This document shows positions 11,001 to 24,390 of a stretch of 64,000 bases of DNA, in pieces (the stretch's first letter is position 1; each line of letters begins with the position of its first letter). The stretch covers positions 56,384,608 to 56,448,607 of the forward strand of contig NW_019211454.1 in assembly GCF_002443255.2 (NCBI RefSeq), written 5' to 3'. The DNA comes from Varroa destructor. Its lineage: Eukaryota > Arthropoda > Arachnida > Mesostigmata > Varroidae. Position numbers and translations under genes: made by a program. The notes under the pieces were generated by a model. The model was not told the origin of the DNA. It worked only from the letters and a program-made list of their open reading frames with translations, and ran no database searches.

Positions 11001-14000
11001 TTGCATAGGAACTTACACAAACATATCTAGCCCCACATTTCGTTCGTGTAGCTGACATAGGGTGGGGTGATCATATATGACGAAATGTAAACACTGGCAT
11101 GGATTGCTTATCCACATAAATGTACATTGAAAATAATTTCAACATGAGTCGATTGAAGTTTAAGATCGTTGAAACAAATGCGCGTTTATGAAAAGCGTAA
11201 TTTTATTATAGCGAATCAAGTAGTTGTAAAGTTTCGAGCATATTTAATAGTGAAAAAAAAAGAAAAGAATACTCTTGAAAGAACGGTGAGCATCAAAAAA
11301 AAAAATATTCATTTGTGCAAGCCTTAAGACAACTAACGCAATGTATAGGCGTTCCTATATTTCTATACGTTTGTGCCTAAATACATAGACGGCTAAAAAA
11401 ATCCACGAACGTCTATCGGTAAGTGTGTATAGCGAAGAAATTTGGTGAAGATTTTGTTGACAAGTATACAGTCTTAAAATTCATTCACAACGTAGTAAAG
11501 ATTCCTGCTAAGACTAAAGTACATAACGGCCGGCAGAGTAAACTGGGCCTATGTCGCTCAGCAAGGGCAGGGTATGGAGCGCTCTCTGCCATTGAACTGG
11601 CTTACTTATTGGTGAGTTTGCTTAGTACTGCCGTTTGCGACAGCTGTTCGGTGCTGCCCAAAAGTATGGCTTGAAAGAAGCACTTGCAGCTCGTGCCAAC
11701 ACAAGCATACACATGCACCGCCAAGGGGAAAACAACAGTGGCGCCAGAGTGCCACGGAACGTTTAAACGGACGTCGGCTAAGGGGCAAAAAATAGCCAGA
11801 CACAGCAGAGGCACATAATTTGGCCTATGTGGAAGATCACGACCAAACATATAAACATAGAAACCTGTCATATGTACAGCAGGTTCGCCTTTGTAATCGC
11901 CGCAATATAAACGACCTAGCAACTGCTAAGAAAACCAAGGCAGTGAAACGTGTGCCAGCATTACGTGGCTAGAATTATGGTCCATGGATTACCTAATTTA
12001 TTTCTAATATGAACTATCCTGTAGAATTTTCGCACTCTCTAAGAACTGTGAGTGCTAGCTACGATTCCAGGGAATCCCTCAAATATATTGCTAACTTATT
12101 CAAGTTCTAGCCTGCACACACAACGCGCATACGTTGTAAATGTTTATTGGATTATATTCCCGTACAAGCTGCTTGTTGGTTATCTTGTGACTAATATCAA
12201 TTTAACCCGAAAACGTCTACCGTTCAGAAGAAATTAATATCGGAACTAAAACATTCGAATGTAGTAATATTTTTCACGGATCCATTTACTATAAGGTAAA
12301 TGAAACACATCGAGACAAAATTAGTCTGGTACAGTGGTCCTAGATAATTGTCTAGGCAATCGCTTTCGTTGGACCAGGTAGGAAGGGCTCGCAGGGACTA
12401 CTTTTAGCTAACATGCTCTAGTTGAAAAACTGACGGGGTGTATTCAGAGGTAGGAAAGTGAGGTCGGCCTAGAAGACTAGAAAACACTATAACAGCTAGT
12501 AAACGGAAGCAGAGATCGAAGCCATCTAAATCGACGAAGTTTTTACATCGTGGAAGTCGAAAGTGGACGAGCAAACTTACGAGGTAATATGACGACGATC
12601 TGCGATGAGGCCTGGTAGAAAGAAAAAATGGCAAAAAATATTTTTCTCTTGCACTTTGCTTATAATCTGCTAGAACTTAAAAATCGCGTACTGGAAGATA
12701 GTAGTTCTTTGTTAAGACACACCTTCTAGAATATTCTTGGGCACACGAGCTGCGGAAGTCTTATCGCATTATTTTTGCAATACGCCCACGCTATCTCAGC
12801 CGAACGAGTTTGGTATCTTTGCAGAGCTATACGAACGCTTTCGTCACGACTTAAAAACGTTTCGAACCCACACTAAATGTTAGAAGTGATATAGCAGTGA
12901 TCGACACCTAAATTTCCCGCCCATCGTTATCCGTAACTGAGTCGGATTTGGACTGAAAAGATCCGCAAGGTTTCAATTATAGTACATGAGAGATTCTTGA
13001 AGACAACGACACGTTTAGACTTATAGAGTACCATGATGGATGATGCTATACTGCTAAATTTGTGTCTTTGCATAGGTAACACTCCTTCACTTGTACCTGC
13101 AAAAGCTTTTGCTCTGGTTGAATTTATTAGCTCAATTAAACCTCAAACCCTTCCTCTTATCTACTTAGATCGATTTTTTCGGTAGCCGAAGGAATACAGA
13201 CGTAAGTTGGTTTGTCCGAGAATTTAGAAGCAATTTCTTAAAGCTCACATTTGCCTTGGCTACCTATACTAACGCTATTTTGCGATTTGCTATTGATGAC
13301 CTCCACTTAGTTACGCAAAACTATTGAACCTGTGCCGCTCTCTTTAACTTTCGAATGCTTTCAGTGTTCCCATAGTAAAAAGTCGTTCCATAATTGAAAA
13401 GTTTATAATTAACAAAGTTCTGACAAGTTTTGGTTTGGGTACAGGTAAGTTACTGATAATTCCATCGACACAATCGAATCGCTCGTTATTATTCGATCGT
13501 ATAACATACCTCTAAACTCTATACGAATTTCACGTTAGTCACACGTTAAAACAGTCCACCAAACCATACTCATCAGTGTGATAAATAGACAATGTTATCG
13601 GACAGCGTCCCCAGTAAGGAATGAACTTACCCCATCTACAACTTACTTTTCAGGGCATATAATCTGTCTTTAGGACATCTCAGATGCCACGAATAAGCCA
13701 CATCATTGAACTGCGCTCACATTGTTCTGGATGCAGTAAAAAAAAAGACAAAAACTCACTTGAATCAATCACTATTGAGACGTTATATATATATATGCTT
13801 ATGTGTACGTAAAACACTACCAACAGTCAGCGAATTTGTTGGCAGTCGTACAGGATAGAATCCGCCCTGTCTATTTCTAAGGGCAAAAACGTAGCCAACC
13901 GTGAATTTTGTCCCTGTCAACTTGTCAATAGATGAGTTAGTATTTATTTTACCCTGCATAAAAGTGTTCTATGATATACGCAAATAACTGGGCACATATC

Positions 14001-14300
14001 ACTCGCTATAAACTAAACTAAACCTTCGCACATCAGAAGATCAGTGTAGGCAGACTCCGATGCGTTCTCTTTATAATAGAAACTTAACCTCACTTATTAT
14101 AAGTAAGTACGTCCACTTAACTGAGAGCGACAATAAAATTGTCTGAATAACATATGTTACATGATTTTTTTACATTCACAAAGACACTCAAGGTAGAAAC
14201 CAAGTAATCTAAGAATCGCTGAATATTTCAAATTCAAGATGACAAACGGCTTTTACCAATATTACAAGTGTCGAGTTTTACGTCCGTTTAGCACTGCTTC
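11001..14300. other. No gene recognised
   Basis: AT-rich. A 106-codon minus frame (11602-11922) starts at TTG and carries no motif. An acceptor-like tract ending TTTTCAG at about 13653 is followed by an early stop in each usable frame. Several poly-A runs occur near 11250-11310. Confidence 0.4.
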
Positions 14301-14360
14301 AGACGGCCGCTCCTCGGCACAAAATGTGCTTACGCTGGGTTTCGAGCCCAACCGCCTCAT
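14301..14360. repeat. Diverged repeat, copy 2 (partner at 3255-3323)
   Basis: See copy 1. This copy carries GGGTTTCGAGCCC, which can form a short stem and resembles a T-arm, but the whole stretch does not fold as a tRNA by eye. Same orientation as copy 1. Confidence 0.3.
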
Positions 14361-17300
14361 GTGTCCCTGACTTAAATGAGCAAACACGTTGTCACTGCAC
14401 CATTATGAACGTAAAAAAGTTACGGATACGGAAAAGTTACGATCACGAAGGCTGTAAAAAGAAACCTTTCCAACTTCGAGAATTATTGGATTGATAAAGA
14501 CGGGTGAATTAACTAATCTTTATGGCAATTCCACAGTATCTATTTTTCTGTGGATGCGTATTTTCTTAGACGAAAAACTACGTATTGACTTCGCAGCCAT
14601 GCTGAATAGGATTGTCAAAGATACGATATGCTATATTTAATTGTTTCTCTTTAAACCAAAGTCACTTATAGATGTCGCATAGGCACACACACTCTCGTGC
14701 TCGTCATCTTTAGAATAGAGCCTCTTCTGTCCTGGCTCGTGGCGATGCCTATCCAGATAACGTTTGCTGTGTATAAGCATAACCGTACAAAAAAACAGCA
14801 GCGGTTAAAGAGGGCCTTAAATCTAATCTTATACATTTGGATAAGCTGTTCGTATTGAAGCCGACCTGTAATATGATCGACAAGCATCGGGCCTAAGCGC
14901 CGTTTCAGGGCCAAACCGTATCCTATATTCTAGAGCGATGTATTACGGTGATATATATACACGTAAATGTCTATGTGTGCGTTTTAATTGTAGGCAATCT
15001 CGAAAACGGTTTCAGCTTGAAAAAAAATATTGCGATGAAAAACTAGTGCTTTAAAGAAAAAGCGGGTCTTTGAGATTAAACTTTAAAAATTATCCTATCA
15101 AGCTATATGCCATGCTTTGATTAACAGCTCCGTCAAGTTGGGTACGTCTGTTCAATGTTGAGCACAAAGATATTCATAAAATGCATGCCATAAACTAAGA
15201 ACTATACCAGTCGTAAATGATGATTGCTAGTAAATGTAAATTAAATATAGAAATAATTAATTACTATTGTTACTTATAAATTTCGAGTTGTTCACGATTG
15301 CCCCATCCACCCTAAACCTAGCTACGGCGAGTCGCGACCGAACACAGAGGACTGGGAAAGCCCTGCCAAGAAATAAAGCGTTCCGAAGTACCCAGGGTCA
15401 AGATCCAGGACCTGGGATTTCACCTGCGAACATTTGCTTGCTGGCGATTTTTGGTCATATATTTAAACTGTGTCTGTCAAAGTTATAAATCAATGATGAT
15501 ATATTTCGACTAATCATTTTAATGGCCAAATGAACCGCGGCCCAAAAAAACGGCAGAGCGGACATTTTTCCAAGCCATTAGAAACGAAATCTAGTGAACG
15601 ACCAGTGATTGACACAAGCTAGCGAGTGGGCAAGCGCACGAGCGGATCGCCGGCCACTCCAGATGTTTATATAAAATCACGTCCAGTGAAAAGTAAATAC
15701 ACGTAAAAGCGTCCATAAAGAAATAGCTCAGCTCTGGTCTTCTGTTTTGTATAACGATGTTCCTGTTAAAGGTTCTTAGCTCAACTAGCAATATTTCACA
15801 GGTAATCATCATATCATATCAAATGAGTACATCCACTCGGGCCCGGTAGTTGGACTTTAATTAAATAATGATTACATTGAACTATCATTCTACTTGGGTC
15901 TAATGCTTTTGCCCTCTAAATTCAGTCTCGCTGTCTGACGTAACTGTTTTTGCTTGCCGTTTTCAAACGCAATCGTACGTTTCTAATTTGTTTCGAAAAA
16001 TCTTTCACTTAACCTAGTTGGATTTTAAAGAAGGAACGTTTGTAGCGTTCTTACTTCCAGTAAAAATGAGATTTTAGAAATCCATTGGATGATAGGGACC
16101 GCATTTATGCAATGCTTTTGTTTTATTGACAATAGTCTCTCTAACGTCAGAACAGTACGTGCTTAGTGCAGTGCGCAGACCACGTCTTCGCGCGGTCACT
16201 TTACGCGTGCAGTGGCAACCTTTTTCTTGGTTAATTATCGTTTCAATAAACCTTAATATAAATATATCTAAAAATAAATATAAAATCTTGTCGTGCAGGA
16301 AGCAATATTGCCTACGAGGATCCATTGGGCTATCATACAGACTAATTGACAGCGTTAGAAAGGTAATGTTCATGGTGATCGGGACTGGGTCAACGCCCAT
16401 GAGCAGTAAATATACGAACAAAAACATACGTCATTGATAAATTCGAGAAGTACTTTCGTCTATCGTTTATGCGTCGAATCTTGAGCTTTTTGTTCTTTAT
16501 TGCTCTGGTCTATGGGTCAAATCAGCAGAAACGACCAGAAACGCTCAGAATGACGTGTACGTTGCCACCGGTAGCATTAATATTGTTTTCTGTTTTTATG
16601 CACCTGAAATTTCATGATCAATTAGGGTTTAACCATTTTAAAATATATTTGACGCTACAATATGGTTTTAAAAATTATTAAGAGTCACTCGCCGATAGGA
16701 AATGTAAAACTCCCCGCGCTACAATTTCATCACGTGCTCGACGCTCCTATCCCGTCATGGTCGTACCATTCTTGATGGTGGTATCATTTTTTTTACAACA
16801 ATAATGACGACGGAAGTATTTCGAAAAACGTCTGCCTCTACGTCAAACTCCCAAACAATACTACTTTATAGTAATTTCTATCCTGTTTCGAAGCATTTCA
16901 GCCCTTCTGTATGTTGTACTTCTGGTCAGAATCGTGTGTGTATGTCCCCGACATAATCTATCATTAATTTTCGGATTATATATTTTGTCTGTCTTGATCG
17001 ATAATGGCATTTTTTAACACTCAAACCCCCCTTTCTGACACGTTTCAAATCCTCGGCGCTCTCAGCCAGTTAAATCGCCATAGGACAGCTACGGGATACG
17101 CCACGTATGTGCGTCGCATGTAGCTCGCTTTTTGATCAGCGTTGAATTCCTTTGCCTATGCCACAATCGCCTTTATAATGCCTCGCCACAACAGAATGTA
17201 CATACGGAAATATATAGACGCACTGTGTGTGTAGTCTTCTGGTGGTACTGCAATTCAAATCGCAGGGACCGCTGCGCCCCGCTCTATTTGTTGTCCTGTT

Positions 17301-17400
17301 TTTCCGTTTCTAAGCATTATCTAGCATCGTCGTAGTGTAGGTGGTGATAGTAATAATAGAAGCTGTACTTCATAGTACTTGAAGTAGTGTTGTTGTATGT
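14361..17400. other. No gene recognised
   Basis: AT-rich. A 117-codon minus frame at 16074-16427 starts with ATG. Its first half is hydrophobic (Leu/Ile/Phe), and its second half is Lys/Arg/Cys-rich (C-H-C-T-R-K-V-T-A-R-R-R). It overlaps a 103-codon plus frame of similar quality, so neither is called. Confidence 0.4.
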
Positions 17401-17426
17401 GACTGCTAGCTTGGTATGGATTCTGG

Positions 17427-17810
17427 CTAAATGGAGGCATGGGTAGAGATAGCAGCATCATCGCCCACTGAATTGACAAAGAACCGTTGCGGTGTCGGCC
17501 AAAACCCAACGTGATCTGCACACGGCCATGAAATAACCATTAAACGACCCACAAATCGGCCACGAACGACCCCGTACAGGCGGCTCTTTCCCCCCAGCTG
17601 CCCTCTTCCACATATGCACACATATACATTCGGTATAATGTTACCGGGTAACCGCGATGCTGAGCTATCCCACATAGAGGTTTGCCCGCCGTCGCTGTTG
17701 CCCGCTCCGTTCGTTCGATGCTTCGCACGAAGGGCAGAGCGTGTATGGCCCGAGAGGACGAGGAGATGCTCGGTGAGGGTACGCGCTGGCATTGAGGGTT
17801 CAGTGGCCAT
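17427..17810 (-). CDS. Candidate first coding exon (best part 17645-17810), unknown product
   Basis: On the minus strand an ATG at 17810 (A-T-G-G context) opens a 127-codon frame starting M-A-T-E-P-S-M-P-A-R-T-L. The first 55 codons have a high share of G or C in the third position (CTC, GTC, GGC, GAC and similar). This fades just where a donor-like CCG|GTAACATT falls (last exon base 17645). A plausible reading is a 166-base first coding exon followed by an intron toward lower coordinates. An overlapping ATG-started plus frame (17614-17877, 87 codons) is the main rival. No domain is recognised and no second exon was found. Confidence 0.3.
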   Translation of the reverse strand: MATEPSMPARTLTEHLLVLSGHTRSALRAKHRTNGAGNSDGGQTSMWDSSASRLPGNIIPNVYVCICGRGQLGGKSRLYGVVRGRFVGRLMVISWPCADHVGFWPTPQRFFVNSVGDDAAISTHASI

Positions 17811-18260
17811 TACTCAGCCACAGTATATTGGCAGCAACATTTACCTTTATACTTACTTAGTAGCGCAATATATCTAATTACTATGGACGCGTAATAATAT
17901 ACACACATTCACACACGCTCTCTCAGGCTCAGACAGGTCCAGCTAGCCACAAACGGGCACCGAATAGGTGACGAGGCGACGATACGGCAATCCAACGAAC
18001 GATGCCTTCGCGGGACATACACGGTGAAGTGGAGACTTCAGCCGCTACAGCAGACATTGTGGTATGAATAGCGAATCATTGGTTTCATACATACATAACT
18101 GCATAGTGATGTGTTCATCCCCCGGTTGCACTACAACTAGTAGCAGCAGTAATGCTTCTCCATGCTTTCGAATGGAAGGTAGCTTTGTAGAGTAGCAGGA
18201 CCGGCGGCGGGGGCTATTGATATTCACAAATCGCGGCCACCCCATAACGATGGCTGCGCT
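17811..18260. other. GC-rich flank, possible promoter or 5' untranslated DNA
   Basis: This block lies directly upstream (minus strand sense) of the ATG at 17810 and is visibly richer in G and C than its surroundings, with CGGCGGGGGC-type patches. No TATA box or initiator can be assigned. It is called only as a composition feature. Confidence 0.3.
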
Positions 18261-21200
18261 CGACTCTGTGATATATTCTGTACCCAATCCAGCAGTCATC
18301 TTCATTATGATCATTTTTAGTGTCGTCTGCTATCAGAAACCATTTTTGTTATGACGTGTATTGTTGATAGGCTTACATAATGAGTGACACTAGTAGATAG
18401 ACATTTGTTTGATTTGCTGCATGCGTTGTCGCATAAAAAATAGATATGGAAAGGATCGCTTACAAATATCAGTACCGGATCATAGTTTAATTGAAAACAG
18501 ACCAAAGATAAGGTAAAGTTGATTTCGACAATATCTTGTTGTAGAGAGCTTAATTTTTGTCGCAAAAGGCCAATCCGATTCCCCTGTTGATTATTTGCTA
18601 AATTAACTGTCGCTTTGGGTCATTGACAATCAATGAGTCACCATGAGCGTACTGTCTCAGCTGAAATGTAAAATATAGTACTCATTGCATAATATCTATC
18701 GCATTGCTAGCTAACTCTAAAAACGTCAAACACTCAGCTCTACCAGGAGTTAATTATTCTATCTGACTGAAATTTACAACCAGTTATAATGGTCTATGGG
18801 AGGTCGGTAATGAGAACACCCATCCACCCGACGTTTGTTCATCTGGTCCATTTGGCGCTTTTCTTGAAACGGCTTCAAGATGATATGACCATCTCAGTCC
18901 CTTCTAATGTCTACGCGTGCCTAAGCGTACTACGTACCTCGTTTTGACTCTGCTTGATTTGATTTGACCAACAGAGATCCAGCCCTCAAAGGTATAGCAG
19001 GTGACGGGAATACCTGGTCTACAGTGTAGCCTTCCTTCCGATCGTCTGCTCTCCACGAACCCCATGGACAAAGCCTACTCCTGTTTATTCTTCCGTCGCA
19101 CTCTCTTCGTTGCCCTAATAGCTGTCTAACGAATCAGCCCTGTTGTCCTCAATGAACCGCTGCTACTCCTAGCTGACAAACTTTTTTGCGCAAATATCGA
19201 ATCAATGGTAAGCGCACAGCAAAACTAGCCGTACTAACTAGAAATCCTGGAGCAACACCACTTACCTGCTGAAAACACGTAACTGCGAGCGGCGCTCCAC
19301 AACATACAACTATCGTACACATGTACGCCTACACACACACAACACCTTCCCCGTTACAAGAGCAGTTCGACACTGTACATTTGTGCCTTGGACGCATAAA
19401 TGGGCTTCACTTTCCTAAGGACATACAGAACACTGATACACTCAGCGAGAGGGGAGTACACATATGTCAACCGGTAATTGAGACACATCGACTTTTGCTT
19501 CTTCACATTGATTCTCGCCCTGTCTCACCTTCACAGGAATATCCCTTGTACCCATTCTGTTCCAGTCCTGATGCGCCTACATTTCGGACTTCGTCTCTTC
19601 TTCGTCGTTTGTGGCAAATATATAGGCAATAGACCCAGCTCAGTCGATTCGTCTTCTACCTGCAGCCTGAATTTACAGATCCCCCAGAAATAGGAGTAGG
19701 CTGATGGTTATACTCTGCTAGTCGTCTGCTATGGGCAGACACATTCATCGAAAGGACTCTCCTCATGATCCGTCTTTTTTTTCTTTACAACCTCACCTAC
19801 AACCAGTTATCGCTACTTAGAATAAAATAGAAAGCAGCATTCTACCGCTATTCATTCCACTCTTTCTTCTTTATAGTCTCCCACAAGCTTATACCGTTCA
19901 TAGTCAAGCAGCCAAGCCGACGACTGCATACCGTTGCGACAGCGTCGGTTCTGCCAAACCATACCATCAGCTAGGAAGTAAAAAATAAGGTAGATGGAGG
20001 AAGTAGCCAATTGCAAAAGCGAGACGAGGGCTGTTGGAATCTGGAGCAAGAATACAGACCCGAACGAGCAAATTTACGTAAATGTTAGTCTAGCACCGCG
20101 TTCAATGATCTCTGGTAGTATATATCGAGCAACTAACAGCTAACGCAGATGGTACGAACATTACCACGATTTTATTTAGTCTCTGTATATCTAGCCCCAT
20201 CCCTTTTTTACGTTTTGAGCTCTGCTTAGCACACGGCGACGATCTAAGTTTCCAAACACGCAGTTATTTCGAAGCTGCTAGTATTAGTATGTATATAGGC
20301 AGCTAGATCAAGATCTATTGCATGACCGCTGTTGGCCTGCAAAACAAGATGCAGTGGTCGTTGCAGCGGATCCGTAAATTAGAGGCGTCGTTGTAGTAGT
20401 CCTCACAGATACTTAATGTAGGCGATGGCCAGATTAGTCATAGAAAAAAATGGTCAAAAATAGCAAAAACAACGAACGATGGAAGTTGTACAATTGTCAC
20501 GGCGCCATGGATGGCGCTAGCGTATCTGTGAATATATGCATTGTGGTTATACGCTATAGCGGACAAGTCCTCTTTACGCTGATATCGTTAAAGAATCATT
20601 AAACATCAGCCAAGAAAATTGTATGTAACAATAGATCGCGCTGCCGAAATCATAATAACTTCCTACATAGATTGATCTAGCTATCTAGTTAGATCTCACA
20701 TAGTTAATGGCTGCAGCTATCTGGCCACATAACTTGCGTGCGAGGACTCTATCGGCTACCAAAGACACTCAACCTCATCGGTAATACCAAGTTTCTCAGA
20801 GCGTAGAAATCGCTATGTTATTGCGTGAATGTAAAAAATCACGCTATACGTCATATATGGCAAAACTATAATAAATGAAAATGAATACAGGTTCTACTTC
20901 TATTGTTCTCTACTTCTATTATTAAGTGTGAGAGTAAGTTGACTAAGGATGTTCTAAACGAGGATTTGTTACAGTTCATCCTGTGCTGTTTTTGTCACAG
21001 ACCGAACCTAAACTCAATAGGGCCTGTCGATGGCCAATTCACTAGGCCAGATGCTGTGGTTTTATGGATAGATGACAATATCATTAATTCAATGCAGAGA
21101 TGTACCTAAATTGTGACATTTAGGTATAAAGCTATGGTGTGCTGCATGAAAATGTTCGAATCACATTAGTTTTAAGATGGAGAGCCAATATGTATATATA

Positions 21201-21880
21201 TAGGAAATCTTCTGATGTGATGGAAGCTTGTTGATGGTCTCAGTAAATCAGATGACCTGCTGTTCCGTTTGTAATCGAATTCTATTGGAATTAAATATTC
21301 GAAATTTTTCGAAATGACCGTCATGTTCGTTATCAATAGCTGACTGTTTCTAGCAGAAATCAAAGTAAGTTTTTCGAAGAGTGGTTTCGGTATCCGCACA
21401 TGTCACGAGCATTCCTTCGTTAGCATACTGAATGTGCTTGCAGCATCTGATTGACGTACCAATTACGCAGAGTATTACCAAGCTGTACTAAAGTTGGAAA
21501 TAAACTTTGAGAACTGAGCACGTTGTCTAATAAATCTAAAATAGAATACGAACATGCTTGTAGTAAGCTTTTCAACTTGATTTCGCAACGGTAGGCATCT
21601 TTTCCACCTTTCTAAAAGCTTAATATCAGCCCACATCGTATGTTTAAACTATACTCACAAATCTACTTCTAATTTTACCCTTCTAGCAGTATGAGAAAAT
21701 GTTCTCGACGATTCCCCTTAGAATACCTTCCTTCCACTCAATCCCAGCAATTTCTGTGCACCGCTGCCGTCATTATACGAATGAGTAAGCATTGTTACTG
21801 CAATAGTGATTTAGGCTGAAACCTAGACAATGTCAGCCTGGCAACAGTTGAATGTGCCTTCGGTAAAAAGCTAAGACGTT
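18261..21880. other. No gene recognised
   Basis: AT-rich with short frames only. A CA-rich patch lies near 19330-19345. A near-palindromic GATCTAGC/AGTTAGATC stretch lies near 20670-20695. No further structure was seen. Confidence 0.4.
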
Positions 21881-22960
21881 TTATAGTCGTGTGACTATAC
21901 CGTGGATTATGGAGGAACAGTTTGCTTACAGAACAGTGGTGGCAGAAGGGCGACTGGCTCAGACAGATTTTTTTGTACTTCGCTTTCTTTTACCTTCTAC
22001 ACCTCGTTACCGTTCTATAGCACTCGGCAGTGCAATGATGCCTGAGCGATTCGTTGCATCGGCGTACGTCGAGTGGCAGTCCTGTGATGCGCTTTTTTTT
22101 CGTCGTTCGTCTCTCACCAGGCAAACGGAACGTTTCGTAAGGGCCAAACGGATGGGGTCGGATTAAGGGGAAGAAGCGGTGGCGAACGAAGCTGTGACGA
22201 CGAGAGGGCAAGGAACGGCCCTCACACTGGCGGTGTATAGTTAGTACGCGAGCTGGAGTCTAAGAAAGGACAATGCGGTATCGAGTGAAACAAATGACGG
22301 GTTGGAAGACTTGCCGGCAGGCTTGAGCGATTCCGTGAAACCTCGTCAGCTTTCCTTTCGTCTGTGGCCACCACGGTTACTTTTGGCAATATAAACTCGG
22401 GCTATATACCCACCCTATTCGCTGCAGTACGCGTTACCGCAAAAACCCAACGGCATCGAGATGCTGACTATGCTCGTAGCACTGCTACGCCTCTAAAGAG
22501 TATTCTTCCTATTTCTGTGTCGAACTATCGATGCTACGATACACCGGTCACAACCATTCGCCGTTCAGGAAAACGTGTTGCACACTGTGCTTTATATTGT
22601 ATTGTAGTAATGATTCGAGCCTATTTGTTTCACCTGTCTACCCATCACCGCAACATGTACTACCTCTGCAACATGCTTACTCGCTCACTTACCTCTACAG
22701 CTTCGCCACAGGCTCTCGCATGCGTTAGGTCGTCAACTTACTTTAGAAAATGGGGAAGCAGGCGAGCACACAACGACTACGGTTGCGGTCGGCGTGCCTA
22801 CTACTTACGTCCCAGTGGAGGACCCCAACCACGCATGTGCTAATGAACTCCATTTCTTGTTTTCCCTAATGTCTCTCGCTTGCCTACCCCCCGCCAACCA
22901 CTCCTCCACTGGTGGTCACTTCGTCTGCCCTAAAAATGCTGTTTTAGCTTCGCCTTAACC
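21881..22960. other. GC-richer block with open frames; coding unproven
   Basis: The longest frame is 159 codons on the plus strand (22364-22843), beginning at GTG, basic and Tyr/Arg-rich with no motif. A pyrimidine run ending CTCTCACCAG near 22120 resembles a 3' splice site, but the frames after it stop soon or are low complexity. It could be untranslated exon or regulatory DNA. Confidence 0.3.
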
Positions 22961-23222
22961 GTCACGGGTACCGAATGTCTGGCTCGTACGCTACGTTGCT
23001 GAGCTTGATGTACTACCTTCAATGAATTCGAAAAGTTGGCTCGTAAAATGCAACGCAAATACAACAGGGCGGGGAAAAAGTGACTGCGTCACGGAAGCTC
23101 GAAGACTGCGGAACGACAAAACGAACGGTAAAAGGACAAGGGAATAATGCGTAAATGATGTGCATTTTACAATTAGGCAGTACAGGCAAATGCCGATTGG
23201 TAACTAACAACGTCCTCTTCCT

Positions 23223-23241
23223 CCTGCTGCTGCTGCTGTTG
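23223..23241. repeat. (CTG)n microsatellite
   Basis: About six CTG units run into TTGTTG. No open frame of note uses them. Confidence 0.85.
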
Positions 23242-24390
23242 TTAAATGTGTAGTATCCTTAAATTGCTCAAATCTGTGTCTAGTGTATAATCGTTACTGT
23301 AGAGCTAAATATTTCGTAAAAAAAAACAGGAGCTTCTCGCGTAAAAAACGAATCATAACAAATAACCATTCTTCAGTCGTTTTAACGAAATCTATAAATC
23401 AATGTAAGAGCGGGATTCTGAGAGACAAAAGATGCTCATCAATGCATTCTATTCCCGTAATGGCATAGCATGATGTGTTTGCCTAGTAAAAGGCTCAAGG
23501 CTTGCTGAGGTCAGAAGCGGGGCTGGAGCAAGCTGCAATGCTTAATTAAGAAATTACTGGAAATCGTCGAATATCACTACATAATCGATGGCTATGATGA
23601 TATACAAGTTGGCACTTTTATTGAGTGTGCGCTAGAATCGAACGGTCTGTCAGTTCAAGTCCGTACAATCAATGCACTGGATAAATCTTGGCATTTTCTA
23701 ATTAGGTGTCTAGTAAAGGTTGATTATATGTCAGGCAAAACGGGAAGTTCCGATTAATGGTTATCTTTTATATTATAGCGTAACGATTTCCAAATAACTG
23801 AAATTGATGCAGCTACAAAGGCTTTACAAACGTTTTGTGCTCGTTTAAAATAATAACGCAATAAACAAAAAGTAATAAAATAAACCTCAAGAACCTGTAA
23901 GGCTACCTTATAGCATGCTTAGGTTGAAGAACCAAAAAAGACTTCCATTTGTCAACGTTATGAGATTGTCCATATGATGACGCAGGATTAATGGGGTCTT
24001 GATTCCCAAGAACGTAGTTGAACATATAACACTCGAGATAACGTCAAGCGCTAAATAGATTATGAGACTTATCAGTCCATACTACCCTTTGTTACATCTA
24101 ATAACAGTCTCTATGCTGGCCGCTCTTTATGCTCAGAAAGTGTAGCATACGGAGATAATAATATACAGAAGAGGCTGAACCTATGAATTTTAAAGACGTA
24201 CCTTCGTAAAAACCACTTAAAATCATGTCGTTAAATTGTCCCACAAGTTCGTATTTTCGTTCGATTTTAATATCCGAAACAATTTTGTATGAGAGAACAA
24301 AAGCGGTTGCATGATATATTTGTAGAGTGTCTTCCGGCCTTTGGCGCAACGGTCGATTCAGCTGGACATTTCAGTCAAACTATAAAAAAA
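23242..24390. other. No gene recognised; left flank of the mariner remnant
   Basis: AT-rich. The 5' untranslated part and left terminal inverted repeat of the mariner element should fall near 24.2-24.4 kb, but no terminal repeat could be matched by eye. A GTTCAAGTCC string near 23660 resembles a tRNA B-box but no tRNA fold is present. Confidence 0.4.

Noticed and set aside
10175..11020. 121- and 141-codon minus frames
   Set aside because: Low-complexity Arg/Ser/Phe-rich products of a pyrimidine-rich strand.
16074..16437. Overlapping minus (117) and plus (103) codon frames
   Set aside because: They exclude each other, neither has a motif and both are in AT-rich DNA.
22364..22843. 159-codon plus frame
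   Set aside because: No early ATG, no motif, no codon bias; open because of local GC content.
23590..23680. tRNA-like stretch with GTTCAAGTCC
   Set aside because: The B-box-like string is present but neither an acceptor stem nor an anticodon arm can be built.
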